A stretch of 64,000 nucleotides of DNA from Diploptera punctata (taxonomy: Eukaryota > Arthropoda > Insecta > Blattodea > Blaberidae), in assembly GCA_030220185.1 (NCBI GenBank), contig JASPKZ010007541.1, positions 7,501-71,500 on the forward strand. The letters are read 5' to 3'. Position 1 is the first letter of the stretch. Every line of letters begins with the position of its first letter. The notes beneath the pieces were generated by a model, which worked only from the letters and a program-made list of their open reading frames with translations, was not told the DNA's origin and made no database searches. Of the stretch, positions 19,673 to 29,570 are shown piece by piece. Position numbers and translations under genes: made by a program.

Positions 19673-20152
19673 TGTCACAAGGATGATGGCGGGATCGTGT
19701 TAACTTAGTTTCGGTGTAAATGAACACACACAGAATCTCACAAAACACTTTATTTTCTATTACCAATTATCAGGAATAAATTAACCACAATTAGTAGCAC
19801 TAATTAAACTTGATTCAGTTAATCACACATACAATTATATCACAGTTTCTGATGAATTCGTTCACCACATTTCTCTTACACTTAACCTCCCGCTGTCAAA
19901 GACAAGACTGCCTGTCCTCTGTCCTCACCGCATATCATATAGGCGCCAGGAACTATTTAGGCTTAGGTTCGAGACGCTTCGAACCGTAGAAGCCTCTGGC
20001 CACCGATCTTTCCCGAAAAGAGAGGGAGATGTTTGCAGATACGTCTGGAATTACAGTCCAGAAATGTTGGTAATTTTCGCGGATCTTTCGACTTGCGTAT
20101 CGGCGACTCGCTAATCTAATCGAAAACATGGTCACATCTCAACACCATCACA
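19673..20152 (-). mobile_element. Probable solo LTR of an LTR retrotransposon
   Basis: On the minus strand the segment begins TGTGATGGTGTTGAG and ends CATCATCCTTGTGACA, so it has the TG...CA limits of an LTR. It contains a TATA-like CCTATATGATATG near its middle and AATAAA followed by GTGTTTTGTGAG near its 3' side, an arrangement typical of promoter plus poly(A) signal. It is GC-richer than its surroundings. No matching 5-bp target duplication and no internal coding region are seen next to it. The family (BEL/Pao or Gypsy) cannot be told. Confidence 0.5.
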
Positions 20153-20319
20153 GGGTACAATAACTAGTAAATTGATGTCATATTGACGATAGACATGAAA
20201 CATTTAGATTACAAGCTGTTACTTCCTAGACTGTGCATTTTGAATTTAGTTGGAAAATATTTTATTTAACGGCGCTCCTTAATATGAGGTCGTTATCGTC
20301 AAAATTTAAATCTAGAAGT

Positions 20320-20476
20320 GAAAGGACCAACACATGTTAAGCAGCGGCATCTTTTTCAGGCTTGGGGTTCTTTTACGTGCCATAAATCTACTTTATTTTC
20401 CTTCCAAAGAAGCCCGTGCTCATGATTTCTACATCCTGAAAAATCCATCGGCCCCGACCGGATTTCAACCTTGTAA
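20320..20476 (-). mobile_element. SINE family 4 fragment
   Basis: AGGCTTGGGGTTCTTTTACG, TGCCATAAATCTAC, CTGAAAAATCCATCGGCCCC follow the family 4 order. The tRNA head is degenerate (CGACCGGATTTCAACC). Confidence 0.6.
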
Positions 20477-20479
20477 ACA

Positions 20480-20789
20480 GAGGAGAGCATTGTTTTTATT
20501 GGTTAATTGAGATCGGCAGCTGGGAAACATTAACTAGTGATATAATTCCACACCACCCGACTTTATTAACACAAATTCAAACACCAAACTCATCCAACAA
20601 CTTCTAGAATTCCTAAACAATATACTTAAAAACCCACAGTTTCTAAACACAGCAATAAACCTATTGACAAATATGACAAACGAGGGCCTTAAACTCGTAA
20701 ATAAGCCGACATATGACTCCGTACTTAAAGAAAAAACACTCAAAGAGCATGTTTGACCAATACTTAAAAGATTCATTCAATTTACATTG
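20480..20789 (+). other. Unassigned segment, possibly retroelement-derived
   Basis: Purine/pyrimidine composition and short frames (for example minus 20534-20776) give no recognisable domain. Its position directly before a foldback of the type linked here to Penelope ends raises, but does not prove, a Penelope origin. Confidence 0.25.
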
Positions 20790-20940
20790 AGGTGAATAGA
20801 CATAAGATAAAAACGTAAAATGTGTATCTTGTGCCGTCCTCAAATATGTTAAAACATTTAACACAGAAAACATTTTAAATTTAACATTTTAACAGATTTG
20901 AGGACAACGGCATCTGCCACAAGGTACTACAGTATATATT
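20790..20940. repeat. Foldback repeat
   Basis: The left arm (GTATCTTGTGCCGTCCTCAA ... TGTTAAAACATTTAA, about 20820-20870) pairs with the right arm (TTAACATTTTAACAGATTTGAGGACAACGGCATCTGCCACAAGGTAC, about 20880-20926). GTCCTCAA is shared with the foldback at 3465. No CTGAAGATG core is seen in this one. Confidence 0.7.
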
Positions 20941-21549
20941 TTAAGTTATCTTATGCATTTATGACAGCAAAAACTTAAGCTTTCAATTCCTTAAACCACA
21001 CAAAAATACACTCTAGGGCAGAACGATAACACTTTCTCATTAGAGACACCAAATCTTAACACATTTAAGGCAAACACTAAAAGAGATGGGTCATGACGCC
21101 TTCACCAAGTTGTCGGTACCACGTATATCAACCGCTAGAAGCTGCAGGTAGTTATGTAATCATCTTTTCATGCATCCCCATTAAATTTGTATAATGAGAT
21201 TCTATTGTCATTTTCCTTAGTGGATCAAACTGTTAAGATATATCGTCCCATTAAACGCGTTACGTCATGTTTCTCTGAAATATAAGTAGGATTTTAAATT
21301 CTCGTTACTTTAACTGAAGATTATTTTTATACATTCAAATATTTAGATTGCTTTAAAAGATAAGAAAGATATACTATGTTTTTATTACTTTTTTACTATT
21401 GTAAGCTCAAATTATTTCATTTAAAGGATGAAAATTAATTTATTTTGTCACTTCTGCGGAGCATCTATGTGGTCATGATCTTCATATATGAATGTTTTTT
21501 AATTGATTTCATAACGGGAACCATTCTTTAATACCATCATCTTAGGCTT
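20941..21549. other. AT-rich stretch, nothing recognised
   Basis: No supported ORF, repeat or RNA. Confidence 0.45.
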
Positions 21550-22312
21550 CATGGATTGTACCATTCAATCCATTTCGTCTCCAGAATTTATATATGCACT
21601 CGCCAATTCTTTTTAGGTCTTCCAATTCTTCTCTTACCTTGTAGTCTGAGCTTGAATGATTCTAATGGAATTAGTCTTGGTTATATTCATTGTAAATACA
21701 AACACCAATTTGATCTGTATTAGTCAACTATTTGAAGAACATATGAGATGTTAATTCCTGAGGAACATACTCATTTGTGTACGATTTATTAATAATAAAA
21801 TAAACATAATAAACAATAAAGCGTTAAAATAAATAATAAATATTTATAAATACTAGCATGAGGTCTTCTGTTTCATTCAACTACTAAGAAATGAAAGTGC
21901 ACTATACATACTAATTTGTATATAAAATATTTAAATACGTTTAATTATTTTTCTTCTTCTTCCTTTTCATGTGATAGACCTAGGGGTCTGTTACGGTCTC
22001 AATACAACGTTTGAAGAGTCTGCCCAAAGATCTCTTGCCTGGTGGCTGGTAATTTAAGATTTGATGTAGCATTCTTATACGTCTCATTCTTCATACGTGA
22101 GATTTCCAGTTGTTTCTATATTTTTGTATATATTCTATGAGTTATTCTGTTTGTAGTTCTTTGAGAATCTCAGAATTTCATTTATTGTCTGTTCTTGAGT
22201 AACCTGCAGTACGTCTAATAAATTTAATTTCTGCTGCAGTTAGTCTTCGTTCATCTACACTGCGTAATGTCCAGGCCTCTGTGCCGTAACACAATATGGA
22301 TCAGACAGTGTT

Positions 22313-22639
22313 TTATAAAATTCTAGTTCGTGTGTGTTGCTGTACTGTGTTTGGCTTGAAAATAGTATTTATAATTGCTGTTACTCTGTTAAATTTTATA
22401 ATTTTTTGACTAAAATCTTTTTCCTCTTCGTATATAATTTGGTATCCTATGTAGTTAAATGTGTTAGTTAGTTCTAATATTTTATTATTAATAATAATTT
22501 TACTGCGAACTGGGTCTTTTTGTAGGAAAGCCACGACTTTAGATTTTTCTGTTGAGATTTCCATGTTGTAGTTTATTGCAGTTTGGTGAAGAGACTGGAC
22601 TGAATGTTGTAAGTCATCTTCTGAATTCGCTATAAACAC
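22313..22639 (-). pseudogene. LINE RT/connection domain fragment
   Basis: A 108-codon open block of the degenerate LINE: 'FIANSEDDLQHSVQSLHQTA', 'NMEISTEKSKVVAFLQKDPVRSKIIINNKILELTNTFNYIGYQIIYEEEKDFSQKIIKFN'. In the minus strand just upstream (about 22640-22680) the FADG catalytic motif is in the same register ('LLFADGIV'), where active enzymes have (F/Y)ADD, so the second Asp is lost. The first Met is internal and not a start. Confidence 0.8.
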
Positions 22640-22845
22640 AATGCCATCTGCAAATAATAGGGTGTCTAAATTATATAATCTATTAAGTGGTATACTGCCA
22701 TGTGGTTGTAGCCTTCATTCTTTAATAATCGAATTCATGTATATTATGAATTGCATTGGTGAAAGCCCACATCCTTGTCTAACTCCTTGATTAATTGGTC
22801 TGCATTCAGAGATTCTATTTTAAATCTTAACTTGTATGTAATTAT

Positions 22846-23284
22846 CATAAGTAATGCCACGAGTGATTTAAAAATTATCGATAAATTCACGACTCACGAA
22901 GTGAGGAGTGAATTTATCTAGAGAATTTGGAAATCAAGAGTGGCATTTGTTAGGACTATTTAACGAATAAAATTAAGCTGTTTACTCACAAATCATTATT
23001 TAACTATAGTTATTTTAAAATATTTATATATTTAATGTAAACGGCGATGTTTACAAATGAGAAACGATAGGTACGCTTCTACTGCTTCTTTTGTTTATCA
23101 CTGCAACCAGATCATACTATTTATTGCCAAAGGAACGCAATATTGTAAGGAGGAGCTTTCTTTAATATGGTAATTATAACACTGATAAATATTTGGTGAA
23201 ACACGACTCTGATTGGTTGTAAAACAGAAATCATTGAAACGTGATTGGTCATTGACTCCCATTTGGGGCATGAGTTAAATAGTC
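22846..23284 (-). mobile_element. Element A copy inserted in the LINE
   Basis: Begins CATAAGTAATGCCACGAGTG, includes the perfect-looking hairpin CACGACTCACGAAGTGAGGAGTG, and ends CATGAGTTAAATAGT. Internally shortened to about 439 bp (others about 740). The LINE reading frame on either side (GTAATTAT | CCTTATAA) can be rejoined without any duplicated base. Confidence 0.9.
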
Positions 23285-24033
23285 CTTATAAATTTCATAT
23301 ATAGATTTTATCAATTGGTCTGGGATTCCATCATATTTGAGGATTTCTAATAATTTGTTTTTATTTACTATGTCAAAAGCCTTCTTCAAGTCAATAAACG
23401 CCATGTGTGTTTCAATATCAAACTCCCTGTGTTTTTGATTTAGAATTTTAATATTAAAGTATCCATCTCTACAGGACCATCCTTTTCGGAATCCATTTTG
23501 CGCTTCATCTAATAAATTGTCATAATAATTAGTTATTTTTATTTAAGTAACTTAGTTATGTTTTGTAGCTTCAGTCCAAAAGTTTATTCCTCTTAAGTTA
23601 TCACAGTTATATATATCTCCTTTTTTGTGTAGTCGGATTACAACAGCTGTTTGCCACTTTTTTTGTTGAGGGCCCTCATTATAAATTCTATTAAAAACAA
23701 TTTAGAAACCTTTCATTAAAGGCAGAGCTGGCTTAAATAATTCTAGATTAATATAATCTTCACCCGGTGTTTTGTTATTTTTGCAGTGGACGAGTGATGT
23801 ATTTAGTTCATCAATTATAAAGCATCTTTGCAATTATTTTTAGAAGTTTTTTTTTCTGCCATAAGTTTTGAAAATATTCTATCAAATTTTCTTAAGGAAT
23901 TGTATTTAATTTAACCGTTTCATGTTGCTCTCCATTTAATTGTTTTAAGATTTTATATGTTTTTTGGTTTGGTCTTGTGATGTCCATTTTCAATTGGGTA
24001 ACAAAAGTATTCCAATTTTCCTTGTGATATCTT

Positions 24034-24512
24034 CTAATATCTCTTTTTTACTATTGTTCTTTTCAGTTTGTATTCTATTTCGTTAGCAAGCGTTCTAGTT
24101 GATAGATATTTTCTAAGTGCTTTTCGTTTATCATTAATAATTCTAGCAAGATTTTCATTCAACTTGCGTAAACTATGTCTTCTTGTCCATCTCTTCATTC
24201 TTCCTATACTCTCGTTGGCGGCTGTGTTTAAAATATTTATTTTAGATCGGTCCATTCTTCTTCTATAGTGTTGCCAATTTCTACGTTGAGTAAGATTGAT
24301 AACCTCTTCTGGTAAAGCCAGCGGATACTAGGCTCATTTAATAGTTGCACCTTGTAGGTGTATGTGGGTTCTGTTATGAGTGATTTCTTCTTATACCGTC
24401 TTGGAGGAAGTCGTGCTTGAGCAACTAGCAAATAGAGGTCTGATTCGATTTCAAAACCTCGGAATACTCTCGTGTTTAGTATAATATCTTCTAATTTCTT
24501 ATTTGCTATCAC
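24034..24512 (-). pseudogene. LINE endonuclease end and linker
   Basis: Two overlapping minus frames (24512-24237 and 24255-24034) carry 'KLEDIILNTRVFRGFEIESDLYLLVAQARLPPRRYKKK', as at the end of an apurinic-type endonuclease domain ('SDH(Y/R)LL' here SDLYLL, with the catalytic His replaced). They continue with 'QLLNEPSIRWLYQKRL ... IEEEWTDLK' and 'AANESIGRMKRWTRR', a typical linker before RT. A frame change near 24240 separates them. The plus frame at 24068-24268 is a shadow. Confidence 0.7.
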
Positions 24513-24540
24513 TTAAGCTATTATTGATCTTTGCCGTCTT

Positions 24541-24939
24541 GCTTCGCAGGTATATTTATGACTGTCAATGTGTTTAAAGTGATTATTCATAACTTTTGAA
24601 TGATTAATTAACGATGGTAATGGTGACTGTTGGCAATAAAGTTAATTATGGAAATTATTGATATACAATAAGTTTGAAGGAAAGAGAAATAAACATGAAG
24701 ACAGAATACATACAAGCTGAATATAACATAACGAAAATAAGATAATATAATACTTACTAACATTGCATAGAAAATTATTCATTTGTTTACTGTCCATCAA
24801 CCCCCCTGGAAGGAGGGAAATCCAAGTTCGTGAGGTGACACTATTTAAGAGTTATTTAATATTAAATACTTCTAAAATCCATTATAACTCACATTAGAGG
24901 TTATACAGTAAAATTTTAAATATTAAAATGAATACCTGA
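24541..24939. other. AT-rich stretch, nothing recognised
   Basis: No supported ORF, repeat or RNA. Confidence 0.45.
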
Positions 24940-24944
24940 TATAG

Positions 24945-25095
24945 GCCTACTAGTCTTTCTCAAATAAATAGATTTCTGTTTAAAAATACCAAATGACATG
25001 CCGAAGATGGATCATGTTTTGAAAGGCCTACATGGTTTCAACTAATTGACGAAGTTTCTTAAACAGAAATCTATTTTAGTTGTGGACGACTCGTA
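24945..25095. repeat. Foldback repeat with hammerhead-like core
   Basis: Left arm AAATAGATTTCTGTTTAA (about 24968-24987) pairs with right arm TTAAACAGAAATCTATTTTA (about 25057-25078). Outer parts also pair (GTCTTTCTCAA with TTGTGGACGAC). The spacer holds CCGAAGATGG ... TTTTGAAAGGCC (25004-25032), like the core at 3465-3682. Confidence 0.7.
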
Positions 25096-25640
25096 TATGA
25101 AGTACTTATTTTAATATTTAAAATGTTATTTAACACTATCAATTATTTTAATGATTCAAATCTTTCATTAAACGTATCTTCTTGATTGGTAATGAAAAGA
25201 AAATAATGAGCATTTAAAATACAGACCTGAAATAACTGTAAGGAACTGACCAGACATGTATATAAACCAGAATATATCTGACCGTGTTTTCTGTAAGAAA
25301 ATAGATATAAAGAGTTTTAGGCAGTGGAAAGAATTACTAATTAATAGTTCTTCTATAGAGGGGGATGTCAAGCGCTTACATGCTCTGTGATGAGGTACTT
25401 AAATCGTTACTTGGGGACAATACATTAACACCAGAGGATAGATAATTGGGCTAAACTTTAATAGAGTTTTAGAAAAACAGAACAAAGTCGTCGGGAAATT
25501 AGTCTGACACAGGACACAGGGAAAGGATAAAAAAAAGTATTCATAGCTCCGCATGTTACACAATTATGTACACGATCCACATATGAACACATTGTATTTT
25601 GAACTTTTATAAGAAAAAATCAATATGCCGTTTGATTTAA
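25096..25640. other. AT-rich stretch, nothing recognised
   Basis: A minus frame of 67 codons at 25168-25371 has no recognisable features. Confidence 0.45.
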
Positions 25641-25884
25641 AAATAACTTAAATGCCTCATACCTCACCTGGTATCCAGTCTCTTATGTAGACCGCGGTTT
25701 CGATGCCTCTTATCGACTGATGTTACATCGATCGGAAGAACCATTTCTTCCCCTCTGTTGGTGGACCGATAAACCTCCGGATCTAGTTAAAATCCACGGG
25801 TATTTCGAAGTTTATAATTTTTTCTTTATTTCTTTTAATGTGTATTTTCTCCCAAACTGTGAGTTCCTTTGTTTCTCTACATGT

Positions 25885-26082
25885 TTAATTAGACCGGCCT
25901 TTGATTAAATTAAATGTTTTTCCGACCAAGCATGAGCAGCTACTGCTGACTTCACCATTTTGTACATTTCTAAGATATTCTTTCACCCTTTTTTTCGAAT
26001 TTATTTTTGTTTTTCCTATGTAAATTTTGTCACAATCCCTGCTTTTGATCTGATAAATTCCTGATTTGTTTTTCTTCTTCAT
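25885..26082 (-). pseudogene. GIY-YIG endonuclease domain of Penelope-like element 1
   Basis: A 65-codon frame: 'KSGIYQIKSRDCDKIYIGKTKINSKKRVKEYLRN', giving the GIY (residues about 8-10) and YIG (about 21-23) motifs of the nuclease that nicks DNA for target-primed reverse transcription. The usual 'R(F/L)..H' helix is altered to 'RVKEYLRN', with the conserved His lost. The frame ends early at 'LIKGRSN', although homologous residues continue in another frame. A CXXC-like pair lies after it (SCSC). Inactive by truncation. Confidence 0.85.
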
Positions 26083-26151
26083 TTTTTTTTAATTTTTATT
26101 GGTTTTGATTACATATTTAGGCTATATTCGTTCTTCGGTGCCAATCTTATA

Positions 26152-26451
26152 TTAAACGTTTTGACATTTGTTTTGAAATTTGTGGTATTTCAATGGATGG
26201 TAAATAAATTTCTTGAATTTTATGTTTTCTTCTCTTTGGTTTGTAAGTGTGCTTTCATTAAATAATGTTTGCCTTTTAAATTTATTTATTTTCTTGTATA
26301 TCATATTTTCTTCAAAGCAGTTTTCTGTAGCAACATTAATTATGTATTCGTTTCCTTTTTCATAATTTTCTTTGTTCATAGATATATGTACTAATCTACG
26401 TGATAAACTATTGAACACTGCCTCTTTGTGAGTAAAATGGTTGAATCCCAA
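26152..26451 (-). pseudogene. Penelope RT C-terminal fragment (element 1)
   Basis: A 99-codon open block with 'GFNHFTHKEAVFNSLSRRLVHISMNKENYEKGNEYIINVATENCFEENMIYKKINKFK'. This corresponds to the region between RT thumb and GIY-YIG in Penelope-like proteins ('..H...K.a.fnsl..R.......Y..E..YI...A..NGY....I..'). The start Met is internal. Confidence 0.75.
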
Positions 26452-26656
26452 GGCTTCAATTTAGTTATCTGTATGTGTATTATTTCAGTATATTCCAATT
26501 TCTATCCAGTTTTCTCCATTTCTTGTTAAATGTAGATCTAAAAAGGGGATTTGTCTTTCAATTTCAGTTTCAATGGTAAATTTTATAGTTATACTCTGGA
26601 TGTTCAAAAGCTTTAAAGCATCCTTTATTTGTTTATAATTCACAATAGGTGGTTTA

Positions 26657-26780
26657 CATAAATTATATTTTAATATTTATTGTTGACTTCACACTGAAAA
26701 TTGGCCATTGTTTCTGGGGTATAAATTACATAAATTATATTTTAATATTTATTTAATATTGTTGACTTCTGATTGAGATT
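26657..26780. repeat. Short local duplication
   Basis: ATAAATTATATTTTAATATT plus ...GTTGACTTC occurs at about 26657-26693 and again at about 26727-26770, a direct duplication of about 40 bp. Confidence 0.75.
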
Positions 26781-26940
26781 TAAAAGGCTGTTCAAGTAGA
26801 AAAAATATACATTTTTCTGTATAACTGTAGGCTTTCACGGCCGGCGTCTTGATCCCTATTAGGTTCGTCTTCCGGGCATATAGGCCGTGGTCCAGTCGTT
26901 CTTCTACTCGACGTTTCGTCTACTGCTGCGGTAGACATCT

Positions 26941-27811
26941 TCAGGAGATACTGCGTGCTCTCTGTGAACTCCTCAACAGTCGGCTGCAGACTGGCTGGTC
27001 GTTGGAAACTCCCTCCCTATTTATAGGCACGCCCCTGGTGGAGAGGCGGTTTTCTGCGCGGTCCGTGTTGCGTGCTGTTTTGTCCAGGCTGTCGCTAGCA
27101 GAAGTCATAGGCTTCGTTGTCGTATTGTGCAGTGCCGGGATCCAGATTTTGTTTATCTTCATGGTTTCTTCTTTTTTGTTAAAGGAATTTTTGTGTTTAT
27201 ATATTTCAATGGCTTCTCTGTACAGTCTGGTGTAATAATGTGATGTTTGGGACAATACCTGTGTTTCTTCGAATCTTATTATATGTTCTTGGTTGTTCAT
27301 CCAGTGTTCCGCTCTACGGCTGATTTTTCCTTTTGTTTTAGTCTGCAATGCCTCTTGTGTTCTTGCAATCTTGTGGTAACCATTCTTTTGTTGTGCCGAT
27401 ATAAACCTGTCCACAACTGCAAGGGATGCGATATATACCGGCAGTATTTAACGGATCTCTTGTATCTTTGGCTGGGCGCAGTATATTGCTGATTTTTTTG
27501 TGTTGGCTTGTAGGTTGTAGATATGTTATATTTATTTAATATTCGACCAATTCTCTCCGTTATTGTCTTGATATATGGTAGGTACACCTTACCCTTAGCC
27601 TCCTCCTTGTTCCCGTTTTCGGATTTGTATTTATTGGGATTTATGGCTCGGCGAAAATCTGTTTTGCTGTATCCATTGGATTGAAACGCTGCTTGGAGAT
27701 GATTAATTTCTTCTTGTAGATACTGTGGTTCCGAAATCCTTTTGGCTCGTTCCACCAGGGTTTTAATTATTCCGCGTTTTTGTCTGGTTGGACTGCTTAT
27801 GTAGGTATCTG
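26941..27811 (-). pseudogene. Left Penelope unit: frameshifted RT end plus GIY-YIG
   Basis: Minus frames 27755-27297 and 27414-26941 cover the same protein as the right unit but in broken register: 'ERAKRISEPQYLQEEINHL', 'DFRRAINPNKYK', then a shift near 27480. 'GLYRHNKRMVTTRLQEH' shows loss of the YIG motif by frame change, and another shift precedes 'RRAEHWMNNQEHIIRFEETQVL'. It ends at 'MTSASDSLDKTARNTDRAENRLSTRG' in the non-coding end. The frameshifts coincide with homopolymer length differences from the right unit. Some of these could be sequencing errors. Confidence 0.85.
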
Positions 27812-28607
27812 TCTACCGTTTTTGGATGTTTTAGTAATTCGAAACCAAGACATGACACTTGGAAACAAGGTATACAGGAAAAAGACTCACACAGGCAGAT
27901 ACCTACATAAGCACTCCAACCATCATCCCAGACAAAAACGCGGAATAATTAAAACCCTGGTGGAACGAGCCAAAAGGATTTCGGAACCACAGTATCTACA
28001 AGAAGAAATTAATCATCTCCAAGCAGCGTTTCAATCCAATGGATACAGCAAAACAGATTTTCGCCGAGCCATAAATCCCAATAAATACAAATCCGAAAAC
28101 GGGAACAAGGAGGAGGCTAAGGGTAAGGTGTACCTACCATATATCAAGACAATAACGGAGAGAATTGGTCGAATATTAAATAAATATAACATATCTACAA
28201 CCTACAAGCCAACACAAAAAATCAGCAATATACTGCGCCCAGCCAAAGATACAAGAGATCCGTTAAATACTGCCGGTATATATCGCATCCCTTGCAGTTG
28301 TGGACAGGTTTATATCGGCACAACAAAAAGAATGGTTACCACAAGATTGCAAGAACACAAGAGGCATTGCAGACTAAAACAAAAGGAAAAATCAGCCGTA
28401 GCGGAACACTGGATGAACAACCAAGAACATATAATAAGATTCGAAGAAACACAGGTATTGTCCCAAACATCACATTATTACACCAGACTGTACAGAGAAG
28501 CCATTGAAATATATAAACACAAAAATTCCTTTAACAAAAAAGAAGAAACCATGAAGATAAAAAAATCTGGATCCCGGCACTGCACAATACGACAACGAAG
28601 CCTATGA
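27812..28607 (+). CDS. Right Penelope unit: open RT C-terminus + GIY-YIG endonuclease (5'-truncated)
   Basis: An uninterrupted frame (ATG-initiated at 27780, 275 codons). Its true element part begins with 'LPFLDVLVIRNQDMTLGNKVYRKKTHTGRYLH' at about residue 12; the first codons come from the opposite unit, so the ATG is adventitious. Then come 'SNHHPRQKRGIIKTLVERAKRI' and the GIY-YIG domain: GIY at 166-168, YIG at 178-180, R189 and H193 in 'RLQEH', and a candidate catalytic Glu at about 209 ('SAVAEH'). A CSCG pair lies between GIY and YIG. In full elements this nuclease cooperates with the upstream RT. The RT catalytic core is absent here, so at best a nuclease fragment could be made. Confidence 0.8.
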
Positions 28608-28767
28608 CTTCTGCTAGCGACAGCCTGGACAAAACAGCACGCAACACGGACCGCGCAGAAAACCGCCTCTCCACCAGGGGCGTGCCTATAAATAGGGAGG
28701 GAGTTTCCAACGACCAGCCAGTCTGCAGCCGACTGTTGAGGAGTTCACAGAGAGCACGCAGTATCTC

Positions 28768-28838
28768 CTGAAGATGTCTACCGCAGCAGTAGACGAAACG
28801 TCGAGTAGAAGAACGACTGGACCACGGCCTATATGCCC
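28768..28838 (+). promoter_or_regulatory. Hammerhead-like core in Penelope terminal region
   Basis: CTGAAGA (28768-28774), then a stem (GTCTAC/GTAGAC around CGCAGCA), then CGAAACGTCG and a possible second stem (CGTCG/CGAC). This is the order CUGANGA - stem II - GAAA - stem III of a hammerhead. Such ribozymes are reported in Penelope-like elements. The mirror copy in the left unit is at 26912-26944 on the minus strand. Whether the third stem and the cleavage site are complete is unclear. Confidence 0.5.
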
Positions 28839-28872
28839 GGAAGACGAACCTAATAGGGATACATTTTTCTGT

Positions 28873-29329
28873 CATAACTTTTACACGCAGAGAAGAATGG
28901 GGGAAAAGGTGCAGAAGCATGAAAAAGTGGGGAAAAGAGGCGAAGTGTAGTAATCTTATGGAAATGTGCAAAAAGGTGCAAACTGTTCATTTCGCTTCAT
29001 TTCATCCTCCCAAATACTATTGGTATGAAAACAGCTATATTTTTTGGAAGGGTGCCGCACCTCAAATCATTTCCCTAGTTATAACTAAGGGATAAACTGA
29101 AGCTCCCAGAATCTCTCCACACGACATTATTTATGTCAAGTATTCCATTCTGTGCCCCAAATCTAAATCCATACTTATGATATACAGAGACAAGAGTAAG
29201 ATAAACCATAGTCAGCTAGTTTACGACATGATATGATTACCATGGCATTACATTTGGACACTGAAAAGATAGATGAAAAATTTGAATTGTTTAATGACAT
29301 GTTACTTCAATTGTACTATAGACACGCCC
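28873..29329. other. Gene-free stretch
   Basis: Starts with a purine-rich patch (28883-28950). No ORF or repeat is supported. Confidence 0.45.
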
Positions 29330-29570
29330 CCTGAAATCAAAACGGATAACCAGACCAACTGCACCCAGGGTGAATGATTCTGTCTGCATCCTCATGACAG
29401 ACAGAGACACTGCATTAAGAAAATATAGGAAGAGTAAGGACATAGCGTATTTGAATAAATACAATTACGTAAAAAGACAAATAAAATTCGTAACGCAAAA
29501 CCTCAAGCATGCTCACAGCCTTATAAAATTAACTATCAACTCTAGAGACCTTTGTAAAAATTAGTGTATG
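29330..29570 (+). pseudogene. Possible LINE linker-region fragment
   Basis: The 64-codon frame starting at 29370 reads 'DRDTALRKYRKSKDIAYLNKYNYVKRQIKFVTQNLKHAHSLIKL'. This resembles the segment between endonuclease and RT of Jockey/CR1-like ORF2 proteins ('.RD.A...(F/Y)R.S....D...Y...RN.(V/I)...I..AK..Y'). It is short and isolated; could be chance. Confidence 0.4.

Larger units (their letters stand above)
21550..24540 (-). mobile_element. Long degenerate LINE, interrupted by element A
   Basis: On the minus strand the blocks follow LINE order. 24512-24237 ends the endonuclease-like part ('IILNTRVFRGFEIESDLYLLVAQARLP'). 24255-24034 is the linker. 23520-23290 is RT ('NGFRKGWSC', 'HMAFIDLKKAFD'). 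About 22680-22640 is the RT catalytic block ('LDTLLFADGI'). 22639-22313 is the connection ('TFNYIGYQI'). 22300-21960 and 21660-21550 are the C-terminal tail. Stops and frame changes are numerous, so it is dead. Element A splits it at 22846-23284. Confidence 0.82.
25641..26690 (-). mobile_element. Penelope-like element 1, 5'-truncated and decayed
   Basis: On the minus strand the segment reads the end of a Penelope polyprotein: RT thumb ('RQIPF..LDLHLTRNGENWIEIGIY', with a frameshift at 'PF' and stops), 'FNHFTHKEAVFNSLSRRLVHI' (26451-26152), then a GIY-YIG endonuclease (26082-25885) and a degraded C-terminal tail ('EKIHIKRNKEKI'-like, 25880-25800). Downstream, ATAAGAGGCATCGAAACCGCGG (25690-25715 in reverse) resembles the conserved non-coding end of such elements. 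The RT catalytic region is missing. Confidence 0.82.
26821..28858. mobile_element. Penelope-like element 2: head-to-head inverted pair with TSD
   Basis: Two 5'-truncated copies meet head to head at about 27811/27812: the left unit is read on the minus strand (27811 to 26821), the right unit on the plus strand (27812 to 28858). Over about 950 bp they are almost identical; differences I could see are mainly single-base indels in homopolymers, for example A7/A6. The pair is flanked by ATACATTTTTCTGT at 26807-26820 and again at 28859-28872, so it behaves as one insertion. The left unit is about 32 bp longer at its 3' end (GGCTTTCACGGCCGGCGTCT). Both units share a terminal non-coding segment with CTGAAGATGTCTAC...GTAGACGAAACGTC. 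Confidence 0.92.

Noticed and set aside
26849..27235. 128-codon plus frame (and its near copy at 28531-28971 minus)
   Set aside because: Antisense to the Penelope units; appears twice because of the inverted repeat.
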